The notes: generated by a model not told the origin, from the letters alone. A stretch of 64,000 bases of DNA from Sisyra terminalis (GCA_958496175.1 OY292277.1:46201050-46265049), one strand, 5' to 3'; counted from the first letter of the stretch, positions 35,390-47,840 are shown. Numbers and translations are program-made.

Positions 35390-36807
35390 TATAAAATACA
35401 CAGGTGGCCTCATGGTTGCTACGTGACGTATCCAGAAGAAATTCGTACATATCTTCAGACTGATTCAATTTCAAAGTTCTTCGTATGACGTCATTTTTTT
35501 TTCTAATGGAACAATCTGTGTAATTTACAAACTTTGAGTTATGCCTACTGCTTACAATAAGCTCCCAAAAAATACCAAAAATTTTTTGATACAAACCTCC
35601 CCTTAACCTAATGTAAGTACCTTTGTACCCTAAGTTCTTGTCTATAAGCCACGACTTATCGAGGGGAAAAATTTTATTTTATTTATCATCTTTCATTTTT
35701 ATGTCATTATTTTATACATTTATTACAAAAAGTTAACGTTTTTAAAAATGAATTTTTCTTCATTAAAGCCATGAAATTGTTCCGTCAGATTCCACATTAA
35801 AGAGATCAAAGATTTCGTTGAAAGATTCTGGAATTTTTGGGTCCATTTAATCTTCGGATTCTTCTTCATTATCAATGGTCTAAGATATTACAGTTCTTAG
35901 GGCTTCGGTTGGATAATTCTAGATATTCGCAGCTCTAAATCCATTTTTGGATCAATAATTTACTCCGTCTAACGTTCGTCGATCTATTGATATACTTCTG
36001 CATAAGAGGTCCTTTCATTGATCTAGATTTCGTGAATGAATGTTAACCATTGACTATCAAGTCCTCTCCTTTCCCTCGTATTTTAATTTTAAAAGATTTA
36101 TTAACGTTTTTTTCAAGTGGCTGTTATTTAATTTTATAAAAAAACCATCTTTTTTTGGACCTTTCCCCCCCTCCCACTTTGAGAAGGGGAGGTTTGGCCA
36201 ATTTCAGAGGTTCAGTACCAAGAAGACGTGTTGAACTATAAGATTTTCCAGTTTCAAATCAATCCGTCAGATAGTTTCTGAGAAATCTTGTCTCCCAGTT
36301 TTAAAAAGTTGATTTCGAGAAAAACGCTTTTAAAGTTTTTTTAAGATATTTTTTTATGTTATTATCAATTTATTCAATTTTTATCAGTGAAAATACATTA
36401 GTCAGCTATTCCAGTCCTTTTAACACGTTATTTTTGAATGTTATAAGAAGACATTTATGGAAAAAAAAATCGATTTTTTTATTCTGACGGTGATCCACCC
36501 TTATGCAAAGTTTAATCCAGGCCAGTACAACATATGACCCGCGAACTTGTAAAACTTTAAGAATCTTATGGAGATACAATCGGAGACAAAAGTACACAAA
36601 AATAGAAATTCGTGAATAATTACTTCGTAAAGCGAAACATGACGAATTAATAGGTCGATACCAAGATTTATAAATGACACAGGTTGCCCTATTAGAAACA
36701 AAAGTGACGTCATACGAAGAATTTTGAAATTTGAATCAGTCTGAAGATATGTACAAATTTCTTCTGGATACGTCACGTGGCGCATGAGGCCACCTATGTA
36801 TTTTACT
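35390..36807. mobile_element. 1.4-kb element with ~150-bp terminal inverted repeats
   Basis: The left end, AATACACAGGTGGCCTCATG through about 35550, is mirrored at about 36660-36807 (AGGCCACCTATGTATTTTA). The paired blocks include ATATCTTCAGACTGATTCAA and CGTATGACGTCA. A fragment of another repeat (36110-36495) sits inside. No transposase is readable. Confidence 0.75.
36110..36495. repeat. Fragment of the GTGGATCACCGTCAGA element
   Basis: Inverted match to about 39035-39420, sharing TCTTGGTACTGAACCTCTGA-type, AGACAAGATTTCTCAGAAAC and ATTAGTCAGCTATTCCA blocks. Its end TTCTGACGGTGATCCACCCT (about 36482-36501) is a terminal motif of the family. Confidence 0.65.
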
Positions 36808-37348
36808 ATTTTAAATAGTTTAAGAGAAAATCGGAGATTTTCAAAAATTTTAGTTATCTGGTAACATTTTTACATACCTCCATAACATCCTTAAGCCATC
36901 AATGTATAATTATTGCTATATCTTCACTATTGAACATTTCCTTTTTTGGCCACTATGAAAATAAAAATCTTAAATCTAACCCTCCAAAAAATCATGTGGG
37001 ACACCCCTGAGTTAATCCATTCGGAAAACCCAAAGGCTTTCCCACAGTTTCGGACAAAAAGCGGATTTTCCCTTCCAAACCAATTCATTCATATTCCAAA
37101 ATATAATTAATAATCTCCAAATATCTGTATAATATTTCGCGTAGGCTTCACCACCTTCGTTTCGTACTATTTCTCGCCACCCCCTCATCCCTTAATGTAC
37201 ATTATATATATTATATACTATATACCTATATAAAATTTCAAGCATCCAACTCCCCAAAATTGCCAACTCTCTTGTATTGTTAAGCTGTCGAAGTTCGCTG
37301 GCTCACGTAATATTCCTAATCGATTAAATTAACCACGTGCGTAAATTA

Positions 37349-37365
37349 CCCCCCCCCCCCCCCCC
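37349..37365 (+). repeat. Run of 17 C
   Basis: An uninterrupted C17 tract in otherwise AT-rich DNA, next to CACGTG (37333) and CACCAGCACCCCCTC. It lies 80 bases before a donor-like CGG|GTGAGT at about 37444. Confidence 0.9.
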
Positions 37366-38411
37366 ACCAGCACCCCCTCTAATTTGTCGTTCGTTTCATC
37401 TGGACGCACAAACCAAATATTGGAAAATCAATTAAATCGAAACGGGTGAGTGGATCGCATTATTTTTTAAAATATTAAGGACATGTAATTTATTTACTCA
37501 AAAAAAAAATAAAATAAAATGATCAGAATGAATATGGAATTTAAAATGAGCGTAAATTAACATTGGGTGTCATTATCCATATAAAACGCTGGGAATTTCT
37601 CTTTTATTGTTTTCCACCCCTTACATTTACGTGAAAAATAAGTTTACGACACTTTTAGTTCGGTCCAAAATTTCCAGCCTGCTTACGACACATTTGAAGC
37701 AATAATTAATTGGTGAAAATCATATTTTCGTTTTGTTATCTGGAGCAGTTTCGATTAATTCGGGAAATTTCTGATTTTCTTTGAATGTAGAGTAAAAATT
37801 GGTTGACAATGAGGAAGACAAGTGGTGGGTCTATATCAGTGGAAAATACGTGGAAAACGCCTGTTGGAAAATGGGTTTTTTGTGAGCCTTATTTCGTTCG
37901 TGGAAAAATACGATCGTTGGAAGTTTCATATGAATTTTTTTCCGTGTCCCGTATCTCAATGTCCCGAGGGCATCGAACAATCGTTCGAGCAGTAGTCGTA
38001 TTAGCTCACTTCTACGTTGTTTACCGAAAAGAAGGATTCAGAATTGAGATGGGAAAAAAGTGTGTACTTTTCATTTAAATTTTAACAATTTCTCATTGTT
38101 TTTCTTGTAAATTTTGAATAATGATAAAGCAGATGATGCGCTTATGTAGCGGCAAAATATTGTTTTATCGTTGGGAAACAATAGCAGTATAGTTGAATTT
38201 TACCTGGTCGAGTTTTTATTGCTTATCTTTGTTATGAAAAATCCATTGTCTGTACTTCATACGGATACAATTTATCAGATTTATCTTCATCGCCTTTTGA
38301 AATGTGGTTTTCAAAGGATTTTCTACCAGTGTAGCCCATTTTTCCTTCATTTTTCCGGGGGTACTGTTCTATCTTTTCTGAAGTCCATTTTCTCATTTTT
38401 CTACCCGTAGG

Positions 38412-38765
38412 AGTACAATATATTTATATATACAATTATATATACAATTATATATACAATATATAAGATATATTGCAGTCCAATTTATGTAGTATAATTT
38501 AATGAGAGTGAATCATCACAAAGCAGTTACGGAGTGATCCAAACTACTTGATGACCACTGAGGAAGATTGCTTGGCAATCGAAATACGTATCTGGGCAAT
38601 ACGTCACGAATATTTTTGTTTGAACTTCTGTTCAAATTTATGTTTATGATATGATTTTTATATATTATTATATTAAATTATACTACATAAATTGGACTGC
38701 AATATATCTTATATATTGTATACACAGTATAACTGTTCAAAGTCAGCGAAAAAGAATTATTTTGA
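38412..38765 (+). mobile_element. 354-bp retrozyme-like unit with 13-bp target duplication
   Basis: TTCTACCCGTAGG occurs on both sides (38399-38411 and 38766-38778). Inside, CAATATATAAGATATATTGC, CAATTTATGTAGTATAATTT (left) and their reverse complements (right, about 38671-38722) form an inverted repeat around a hammerhead-like core at 38558-38584. The sequence matches the tail of the Penelope-like element at 43879-47928 but has no coding part. It is best read as a non-autonomous Penelope-derived copy. Confidence 0.75.
38558..38584 (+). ncRNA. Hammerhead-ribozyme-like core
   Basis: CTGAGGA, A, stem II GATTGC / TTG / GCAATC (six pairs), GAAA, then a second hairpin ACGTAT / ATACGT ending GTC. 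The seventh core base (N in CUGANGA) is G here, which the motif allows. The downstream hairpin is offset from the usual stem III register, so activity is uncertain. Confidence 0.45.
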
Positions 38766-39034
38766 TTCTACCCGTAGGGTTTTCTTTTCCTGGTATTTTA
38801 TTTCGTATACTATCCAATTTGTTTCACTTTAATTTTTAATGAACTAAATATTATTGATGACTATTAAATCTTCATTTTGTAAGTTCATTTGTAATACCAG
38901 CTTAAACTTAAGATCTTTCCAAAAAATCGGCAACAATTTTTTGGAACCCTTGTAACTTATACAAAGAAAGTTACCGTTACTAAACTTTAATGATCAGTGA
39001 AAGTCAAAATATAAAAAGCTTTGTGGCCTTCAGA

Positions 39035-39711
39035 GCTTTTTAAAAGTGGATCATCGTCAGAAAACAAAATTTCGATTTTTTTTTTCCATAAATGTCTTCT
39101 TATAACATTCAAGAATAACGTGTTAAAAGAATTGGAATAGCTGACTAATGTATTTTCACTGATAAAAATTGAATAAATTGATAATAACATAAAAAAATAT
39201 CTTAAAAAAACTTAAAATGCGTTTTTAAAAACCAACTTTTTAAAATTGGGAGACAAGATTTCTCAGAAACTATCCGACGGATTGACTTGAAACTGGAGAG
39301 TGTTATAGTTCAACACGTCTTCTTGGTACTGAACCTCTGAAATTGGCATAACCTCCCCCCTCTCAAAGTGGGAGATGGGGAAAGGTCCAAAAAAAGATAG
39401 TTTTTTTTAACTTCTTTTTCAAAGTCGCATTACCAAAACATACATTTTTTGGAAAATCATGATGCGACTTTCGGTTTCCGAGAAAACTTGTCTCCCGTTT
39501 GCCTCTTCATTTTTGAGGACCCTTTTCCAAAGCGCTGTAAAAGGGGGAGGGGGGGGACATATCGTGGCAAATAAAAAAAAAATAGTTCAAAACTTCAACG
39601 TTTACATGCCGAAGACCGTTTTTTAATATCTCTAAAAAAAAATGGCAGCAGTTTTAAAAAAGTCATTTTTTTTACGTTCTGACGGTGATCCACCCTTAAC
39701 TAACTTATCTG
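39035..39711. mobile_element. Element with GTGGATCACCGTCAGA-type ends
   Basis: Left end AAGTGGATCATCGTCAGAA (about 39046) and right end TTCTGACGGTGATCCACCCT (about 39690-39709) are inverted repeats. The interior includes G-rich AAGGGGGAGGGGGGGACA. Its left part mirrors 36110-36495. Confidence 0.65.
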
Positions 39712-40094
39712 ATTTGGAAAATGGTTTCGTTCAGATTTACGGAAAAAAATTCGGAAGGAAGTTTCGGTTAAATAAACATGAAATTTCTTAAGATGTTAAT
39801 AGTGAAGAGTAAGAAAGAATCCAAGGTTGATTTTTGGGGGATGAAAATTATGAAAAATGAAGACACATCAGCAAACGAATACCATTGTCCAGTAAAGATT
39901 CCAAGCATTAATTAATTAAAATTATCACCAAAAAATGGGCTTATAAAAATTACTGCTCAATGTAGAGGAACACCACTGGGCAAAATCACAGCAAAAGGAT
40001 GTTAAAAAAACATATCCTTGAACTTAATTACTGAATTCACTCAGTTAATGTTAGTTATTAGTTAGTTTAGTTATTTTCATAGTAGGGTTTTCGG

Positions 40095-40218
40095 AAAAAA
40101 TAATCATTTTTTTTTGGGACTTTATCAAGTACTTAATCATTTGTACAAGCATCATTGACTTTTAATGATATATGATTAAGTAATTGATAAAGTCCCAAAA
40201 AAATTTGATTATTTTTGA
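40095..40218. mobile_element. 124-bp MITE-like inverted repeat
   Basis: AAAATAATCA..TGGGACTTTATCAAGTACTTAATCAT is mirrored by ATGATTAAGTAATTGATAAA..GATTATTTTT, with a loop of about 35 bases. Confidence 0.7.
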
Positions 40219-40619
40219 GATCAAAAAATCTATGTTAATAATTATATTAACTAATAAATGAATATTTGATTTTACAAAAAAACCAGAGTGGTAACGGGCC
40301 TAATAACTACCTACTGCGGTATAATAGACCTGCATATAATGGGATTACATGTGGGTAATCCAAGATACAAATTTTGCTAAGTAAAAGATCAAACCACTTT
40401 TTACGTTCTGTGGAAATGAGATACTTTAAATAAATAGAAATAGGAGGAACTATCAAGTCCTAGAACTGAAATAGTAGGAAAACACCTAGTGCGTTGGTTG
40501 CTGAGGTTCTTCCAGCTACTTGACCTTAACTAGGGACCCAGGAAACACAATAAGCCTTGAGATTCAACTAATTTCATCCTGGAAATCTCAACTTAATAAA
40601 AAATATTTCGTAAGACCTA

Positions 40620-42120
40620 ACCAACTATGACGAACTTGTTCATTTGTGTATTTATTTTTCATGAAATAGTAGTAGAAGTTTTCCTGATTATTTGTGGAAT
40701 GTAGAAGGGTCAAAAGCTTAAAAGTTCACCCTTACCAGAAAATAGAACTATTTAAATTTGATGTATGTATATCTGAAAAGCTTATTATGAAAATTAGGGT
40801 CAGATTTACATTTGGAATTATTTTTTCGAAAGACTATTTTGAATTTTGGATAAATAAATATTAATACTTTAATACTCTTTAGATATTGATAGCAAAGAAT
40901 AGGGGAAAATCCATGAGTGGTTTGCAGGGGTGGCTATTTTGGAAAATGGAATCAAGTCCGTAAATTCCATCCAAATTTGACGAACTTATTGATTTTTAAG
41001 TTTATTTATCATGAATTAGTGTTAGAAGTTTTATCTGGTTACTTTGTGAATTTTAATGGTTTGAAAGCTTAAAAATCCACCCTTATTTGAAAATTATAAT
41101 ATTAAAAAAAAATTGTACATATGTTTAGTAAATTTATTTGAAATTTTGAGGAGCCAAATAAATCGTATGAAAGCCAAATGCTACGATCGAACTCAAGTTT
41201 TGAAAGCCCAAAGGGTTTGGAAAACTTTGCTTCTAGAATTATTTCTACTGGGAAAACAAATCAAATTTTAATAATTCAAAATTAATTTTTAGAAAAGGGT
41301 TAATTTTCGCTTTTGCGCATTTCACCTCTTGCCATCCACAAACCAACTAGTCAAAAGCTCTGATACTTTTTTAAATAAGAAAAAAAAACTTTAAAATGAA
41401 AAATGTAACCAAGTTAGGAAAGTTTAAAGGGTTTTGTTTTTCATTTTCCAAGATTTCCACCCTTTGAATTATTTAGTTCTTTGGTATAGATTTATTAAAT
41501 ATATAATTTTTTCAATGCTTTTCTCACAATTTTGAATCAATCTATGTCTCATACTGTGTTCTAAGTCAAAATTATTAAGTTTAGTTTTCCCAAAGAAGCG
41601 ATTTTTGAGTAAAAAAAAAATTCGAAAATTCGCACCCCATGACTGGAAAGCAAAGATATCTTAACGAGGGCTTGCAAAATTTTGCTAGTAGAAATATTTC
41701 TACTGGGAAAATTATCAAATTTATATAATTCAATACGAATTTTTAGAAAAGGGTTAATCTTCGCCTTTGCCTATTTCACCCCTTGCAATCCCCAAACTGA
41801 CTAGTCAAAAGCTCTGATATTTTGTTTATATGAAAAGCAAACTTTCAAATCAACAATGTTGCCAAATTAGTAAAGTGTAAAGGGTTTTGTTTTTCATTTT
41901 CCAAGATTTCCACCCTTTGAATTTGTTCAGTTCTTTGATAGAGATTTATTAAAGACATGTTTACTGGCTTATCAAAAAAGTTTTCATTAATTTTCCAATG
42001 CTTTTCTCACACTTTCTATTCTAATTTTCTAAGTCAAAATTATTTAGTTTAGTATTCCCAAAGAAGTGATCTTTGAGTAAAAAATTAAAAAAAAAATCGC
42101 ACCCATGGCTGGAAAGCGAC
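40620..42120. repeat. Diverged direct repeats (~350 and ~455 bp)
   Basis: About 40625-40740 recurs at 40975-41090 (GACGAACTT.TT; GAAGTTTT.CTG; AAAGCTTAAAA). About 41210-41640 recurs at 41670-42110 (ATTTCTACTGGGAAAA, ACTAGTCAAAAGCTCTGATA, AAAGGGTTTTGTTTTTCATT). No coding remnant is recognised. Confidence 0.65.
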
Positions 42121-42129
42121 AATATTTAA

Positions 42130-43860
42130 ACGATAGCACAATTTTACAATAGATTGAATTTCAAATTGCAATGAATTACTCCACATATTTCTCAAAATGC
42201 AGTTAACCAAGAGGAAGTTTGGAAACCCTAACCCTTATTATATTCCCTGGTTCCCTACCTATTGTCAACTGAAAATCTGGGTGAAAGTTTGTAAGCAGAA
42301 AACTTATCCAGAACCGAGATTGCAACCCCTGCTATTTTAATCACCGTTTAAGCAAAGTGCTACATTCCAAAAAAAAAAAAAAAGAATAAAGCAACTTCAC
42401 TGGAGGTTCTTACGTGAAAATTAAACACAAAGCCAATTTTACATTTTCAAGTTTAAGCCATTCTTAATTTACTTGGTTTTTGAATAACCGAATTCTTCGA
42501 TAAACGAAAAATTATATACGTAATTGGAATCAAGCATTGATTTTCTTTTATTAAGTTGAGTTTTCTAGAAAGAGGTTAATTGGGCCTATGTTATTTGAAA
42601 TGCAGTTGCAGAAGAGTAAGCTTATCTTGTTTACTAACATCTTATGCATCCAATGATATTCATAGGTACCGTAGTATTATGGAGAATACAACTAAAGTAA
42701 ATTTTAGAATCGTTTTTACTTAGAAATGGTGGATATTATGAAAAAAATGAAAGAACAATTTTTGTAGATAATTTTATGATCTACAATTTTTATCTGAAAT
42801 ATTTTTATCATAGAACTAGCCGTTTAGCTGAAAAATTCAAAAAACTCATTTTTGCGAACTTTGCCTTTAAAAAATTTGATACAGACTATGGGTTAGAAAA
42901 TAATGTTCCTCCAGGATCCTTGCCTGAAAAGGATATCAGTCCTTTTGTTTCCATTAATACTCATATGGCCAGGAATCTATTTCAAGTAGATCTTTAGAAC
43001 TTTAGTGTTTAAGTGTTACGTGCTTAACTGTCCGTGCTTAAATGTTACATATTTAACAGTTCCGTATTTTCATTCCTATTCTATAGATATAATTTCAATA
43101 AAATTTCAACAAAAAAAAAAAAAAAAATCCCCAAAAAGTTTTTCATTAATTTCCAATATATTACAAGCAAAAGTACTGTCTCATTCTTGTTTATTGATTA
43201 CGACGAGGCAAATAGGCGCAGGTGAATGAAAATCAAATGAATATGGAAAAGCATATTTGAATAATAATTTAATTAATGTCTCATTTAATTAATTAGAACA
43301 ATGTGTAATAAAATATACCTATACGTGTCAAAGTCTCGCAACATTTACGTGTTACAAACGTATGCGGTAATTTTCATAGAAGGGGGAGGGAAAAAAATTC
43401 GCATAGACATTCGGGATAGATGAAAGGATAACTCATTGTTTTCATATTTATAAATTATTAATATTCAATGCTGCCATTGCTAATTGCATAAGCAACTGCA
43501 TATAAGGTAATTTCGTTGACAATTTAAATATATACATGTCGTTAATTAAAATGGAGTTATGGCGATAAATTAGGACCTATTGTGTTTCCATGCGGAGTTT
43601 CCATTTAAAATGGAAAATATAGGACGAGAACAACAGTGCCACTGTGATTGGTGGTTGCAATATGCCAGTTTTGTGTTTATTGGAATGTAAAATTTGTCAT
43701 TTGTCGATTATTGTTATCGCATTTTTTGTTTTTTGTATAAATTAAACAATGAAATATTTAAATTTTAATCCAATTCAAATAGGAAACGAGTGTTTTCGGA
43801 GTGACGCCAATGATTCTATAATTTTGGTGCGATAAGACAATGGAAATCGTGCAGAGGTTC
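42130..43860. other. AT-rich stretch, nothing recognised
   Basis: Short frames only. A weak frame at 42776-42997 and the poly-A at 43110-43127 give no family. Confidence 0.4.
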
Positions 43861-44090
43861 TCAAACTATTTAGTTTTCAGGTGGAGTATAATCAAAATAA
43901 GATTTTTTCGCTGACTTTGAACAGTTATACTGTGTATACAATATATAGAATATATTGCGGTTCAATTTATGTAGTATAATTTAATATAATAATATATAAA
44001 AATCATACCATAAACATAAATTTGAACAGAAGTTCAAACAAAAATATTCGTGACGTATTGTCGGGATACGTTTTTCGGTTGCCAAGCAAT

Positions 44091-44545
44091 CTAATTGAAA
44101 AAACTAATTTTGTATAAGTTATGTAATATGTTTTTCAATCAAATCAATAATGTTTTAATTTGTATAGTTGAAATCAAGACATATTCAGCCCCAAAAGTTG
44201 GTTCAAATGTTGTTTATTTTTTGTTTTTTCTTATTTTGTTCAAAATTTTTGGTGAAATTTCCGATTTATCCTTAAACTGTGTACAGTTTTTTAAGTACCG
44301 ATCTATTTATTCATCTCATAGTACGCTATGTGATGTAATTACTCACGAATTTTTATTTTTGTGTACCTTTGACTTCGATTGTATCTCCATTACATCCTTA
44401 ATCAGTGACGTGCATAAAATTTTTTCATAAAGATAACAAAAAGGTACCTTTAGAATTTTTCTACTTTCGAAGTGCTATAAAATGCCATGATTATTTTTTT
44501 GTAATCCACAAAAATCAAAACGATATCAAAATTCCATATTTCCGT
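44091..44545 (-). mobile_element. 455-bp insertion in the inverted tail
   Basis: The tail sequence GGTTGCCAAGCAATCT stops at 44090 and restarts as GATTGCCAAGCAATCT at 44551, so about 20 bases are repeated around the insert. It contains, reversed, the TGGAGATACAATCG...ATTCGTGA block seen at 36570-36620. Confidence 0.55.
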
Positions 44546-44546
44546 A

Positions 44547-44573
44547 TTTCGATTGCCAAGCAATCTTCCTCAG
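44547..44573 (-). ncRNA. Hammerhead-ribozyme-like core (inverted tail copy)
   Basis: Reverse complement of the 38558 and 45809 type core, with the same GATTGC/GCAATC stem and GAAA. Penelope elements often carry such an inverted terminal copy. Confidence 0.4.
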
Positions 44574-44815
44574 TGGTCATCAAGTAGTTTGGATCACTCC
44601 GTAATTGCTTTGTGATGATTCACAAAATAATCACGGATTGACCTCAATTTATAAGTCGTGTCTTTTTCTTTTTGCGATGTGGTTATTGAAGGGGGGGTGT
44701 TTCCAAATTTCTTTACTTTCACCGAATCCTTCGTAAGCAACCCGAAAAGAGACGAATTTTGAATTGGTTCATTTTCCCAATTTAGTACTTTTCCCTTTTT
44801 TTTAACAATTTCTAT

Positions 44816-45802
44816 GAAGCTATTTATGATGAAGGGACAATAGATCCGGATAAGTTCTTGGACTATCTAAACTCAATACAGCCTGGCATAACATTTACGG
44901 TAGAAAGAGAAAAAGATGGTAGTTTACCATTCTTAGACCTGACAATAACCAGAAATCAGGGCAACCTGATTTTTGACATCTACAGAAAACCAACACATGT
45001 AGATAGATATTTTATGGCTGAATTCGTAAGTCATAATAGCCATAAACTGGCTGTTTTCCATTCCTCGATAAACCGACTCGTAAATGTACCTCTGGCAAAG
45101 AATCTGTTTACAAAAGAATTAGAATACATTAAAGGTGTGGCGACCTTTAATGGATACTCTACCAAAATTGTAGACAGAATCCTCAAAAGGGCTCTTTGGA
45201 GAAAAAAAACTATCAGAAACCACTTTACGAACGATGGAAGTACCAGAAACCGTTGGTCTGTTTTAATTTTTTATCCAGGGATTTCCCAAAAAATTGAAAG
45301 GATATGGAAACAGTTTGAAATAAAGGCTGGATATACAACCAAAAAGTTGGGTGGATTTTTCAACGGTTCTTAAGATAAAATTCCGGACATACAAAAATCA
45401 GGAACTTATAAAATCCCTTGCACGGGCTGTGATAAAAGCTACGTCGGTCAGACTAGAAGACACAGAGGAGTTAGGTATAAGGAACATCTGGCAAACAGAA
45501 AATATGCAAGAGTGGAAAAATCATGTGTGGCAGAACATGCACTGGAAACAGGGCATACATTTGCAGAAGTTAGACTTCTAAAAAATGTTCACCGCACAAA
45601 CAGATTGGATGCACTCGAAAGCATAGAAATTGTTAAGAGAAAGGGAAAGGTACTAAATTGGGAGAATGGTCCAATTCAAAATTCGGCACTTTTCGGGTTG
45701 CTTACGAAGGATTCGGTGAAAGTAAAGAAATTTGGTAACACCCCCCCTTCCTCCAAAATCACATCACAAAAAGAGAAAGGCACGACTTATAAAACTACTT
45801 GA
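44816..45802 (+). pseudogene. Penelope-like retroelement: reverse transcriptase C-terminus plus GIY-YIG endonuclease
   Basis: One frame carries GSLPFLDLTITRNQGN, IYRKPTHVDRYF and HKLAVFHSSINRLVNVPL, typical of the end of Penelope reverse transcriptases. It then has a single in-frame TAA (45371-45373) and continues with KSGTYKIPCTGCDKSYVGQT, the GIY-YIG endonuclease core, followed by KEHL, EHALETGH and RLDALESIEI. The catalytic YxDD part of the polymerase is missing, so the copy is 5'-truncated, and the stop breaks the rest. No proper ATG begins the frame. Confidence 0.88.
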
Positions 45803-45808
45803 TGACCA

Positions 45809-45835
45809 CTGAGGAAGATTGCTTGGCAATCGAAA
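45809..45835 (+). ncRNA. Hammerhead-ribozyme-like core (sense tail)
   Basis: Same core as 38558-38584, located 10 bases after the end of the endonuclease frame, which links the ribozyme-like motif to a coding Penelope copy. Confidence 0.45.
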
Positions 45836-45921
45836 TACGTATCTGGGCAATACGTCACGAATATTTTTGTTTGAACTTCTGTTTAAATTTATGTTTATGC
45901 TATGATTTTTATATATTACTA

Positions 45922-46875
45922 CATTGGCGGGAAAGTTCTGTTGTATTTAATGTGTTTGAAGTGTTTTTGACTGTAAGAGAAAAACGAGCAGGTAAAATGA
46001 GTCATTTAGGGTCTTATTGTTTAGCGTATGGCTTGTGGGATATAACGGAACCTATTTCAAATTTTTTGGTCAGTTACTTGAGAAGTACAGACTTATCAAG
46101 ATGGCAGTGGATAAAGTGCATTTACGACATTGCATTTTGTACGAGTTCCAGAGAGGAAGCAACACATCGATTGAATGTAAAAACATTTGTGACTTGTTTG
46201 GAAGTGAAGTGATTAATATTCGAACCTATCAAAGATGGTTTGCCATTTTTCGTTCTGGGGATTTCACGCTCAAAAAAGATCTTCGATCTGGAAGGCCATC
46301 CAAGGTCGATAATGGAATTTTGCGGTCAATGCTGGAGACTAACCCACATCTGACTACTAGAGAAATATCAAAGGAGTTCAGCGTTCATCATTCTACTGTT
46401 GAAGACCACATAAAACAACTTGGATTTATCTTGAAGCAGAGTATTTGGGTTCCACATGATTTGACCGAAAAAAACCTATCAGATCGTATGAGAATCTGTT
46501 CGTCTCTTCTTATTAGAAACAGTGTGGAACCGTTATTAGACAAAATCATTACAGGGAGATGAAAAGTGGATCTCTACGAGAATGTTAAGAGAAAAAAAGT
46601 TTATTGCCAACCTGGAACATCCGCCAAAACTACTCCAAAACCAGATCTTCGTCAAAGAAAAATTATGTTTTGTTCATGGTGGGATAGAAGAGGTCCGATT
46701 TACAACGAGCTACTCAAACAGGGGAAGACCATCAATGCAAGTGTCTACTGTAAGCAGCTTGATAAATTGAATGCGGTTATCAAAGAAAAACAACCGATTT
46801 TGGTCAATAAAAAAGGAATTGTCTTCCTTCAGGATAACGCTAAACCAAAAATATGACAGAACTTTCTCGCCAACC
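45922..46875 (+). mobile_element. Internally deleted mariner transposon
   Basis: The terminal inverted repeats TTGGCGGGAAAGTTCTGT (45924) and ACAGAACTTTCTCGCCAA (46856) are flanked by TA on both sides. At 954 bp it is shorter than the ~1.3 kb of full mariners. It inserted in the tail of the Penelope-like element. Confidence 0.92.
46101..46856 (+). pseudogene. mariner transposase, broken
   Basis: The frame from ATG 46101 has the paired helix-turn-helix region (IRTYQRWFAIFRSGDF, LRSGRPSKVD, TTREISKEFSVHHSTVEDHI) and WVPHDLTEKN, the mariner linker. Frameshifts around 46550-46580 break the first catalytic Asp motif (TGDEKW type). A later frame carries the second Asp motif, FLQDNAKP, and then a stop. 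The C-terminal part with the third catalytic Asp is deleted, so this copy is dead. Confidence 0.9.
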
Positions 46876-46899
46876 TAATATTATATTAAATTATACTAC

Positions 46900-47840
46900 A
46901 TTATTACAAAGAGGAAAGATTTGATTGTTTGTTTGCTTTGAATAGGCTCCGAAACTACTTGACCGATTTGAAAAATTCTTTCAGTGTTGCCAAGCTACAC
47001 TATTTCCGGTGAACATAGGCTATATTAAATTTTCAAAAAAGTTAGGGATTCACACTAAAACTCCAATAATGTAACCCAAGGTCTGAAAAAATTACCAAAA
47101 AACATTCTTTTATCGCGTGCGCTGCGAGAACTATTGGTTATAGAACAAAATAATGTAGTACGATTTTGCAGAACATATCATTATCTACAAAAAATAGAGC
47201 GACAGCATATGTCTAACTATTATAGTTATGTCACAATAAGTGTTTTTTCATTTTAAAAAAATATATAAATGCCACCGCTGTAAAAGCTCTTTTATTTATA
47301 CTTTAGGATTAATCCTAATCAAAATAAATGACTTCATATTTAAGTTTGCTTCAATACGATTGTATAACTTTTTGAGTTATTAAATTTGAACATTCCATTC
47401 GAAAGATATCACAAGTTTAAAAATGTAAGTTATTTGAAAAATGTCGCATGGTCATCCCATTTTACTTATAATTAAGACCAACTTTATTGAACGTGGCGAT
47501 ATTTTTTATTTATGTATAGATGCTGATTGATTTACAGATTATTTGGTCTACGGTAGGTATACCTACCGTAGCTATACGCAATAGTTATACTCTTTTTAGA
47601 TATTTATAAATATTTTTTGAAAATTAATTGGTTATTACATAGAACAATTTTATTCTTTGCAACAGTTTATTAAATGTGTCTTTTTAAAGTTGTCAAAATA
47701 ATGTTTTCAAGTATGATTATGTTTTTCGTAAAAGAAATAAGAAAAATAATATTTTTCATATACCACTACAAATGGCAAATTTGAAAAGAAAACATAATTT
47801 AAACCTACGTTATGCAGACGAAGTTGCGGGGATCAGCTAG
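46900..47840 (+). mobile_element. Helitron, non-autonomous
   Basis: Its 5' half matches 8231-8540 and its last ~180 bp match 8060-8230, ending GGGATCAGCTAG before T. The 5' border is unclear because the host sequence (TATACTACAT) resembles a Helitron start. The middle (about 47230-47650) is unique in this window. Confidence 0.75.

Noticed and set aside
43861..43886. hAT left end (CAGAGGTTCTCAAAC) just outside the Penelope composite
   Set aside because: The possible partner near 47972 (GGAACCACTTG) is too diverged and no 8-bp duplication could be found.
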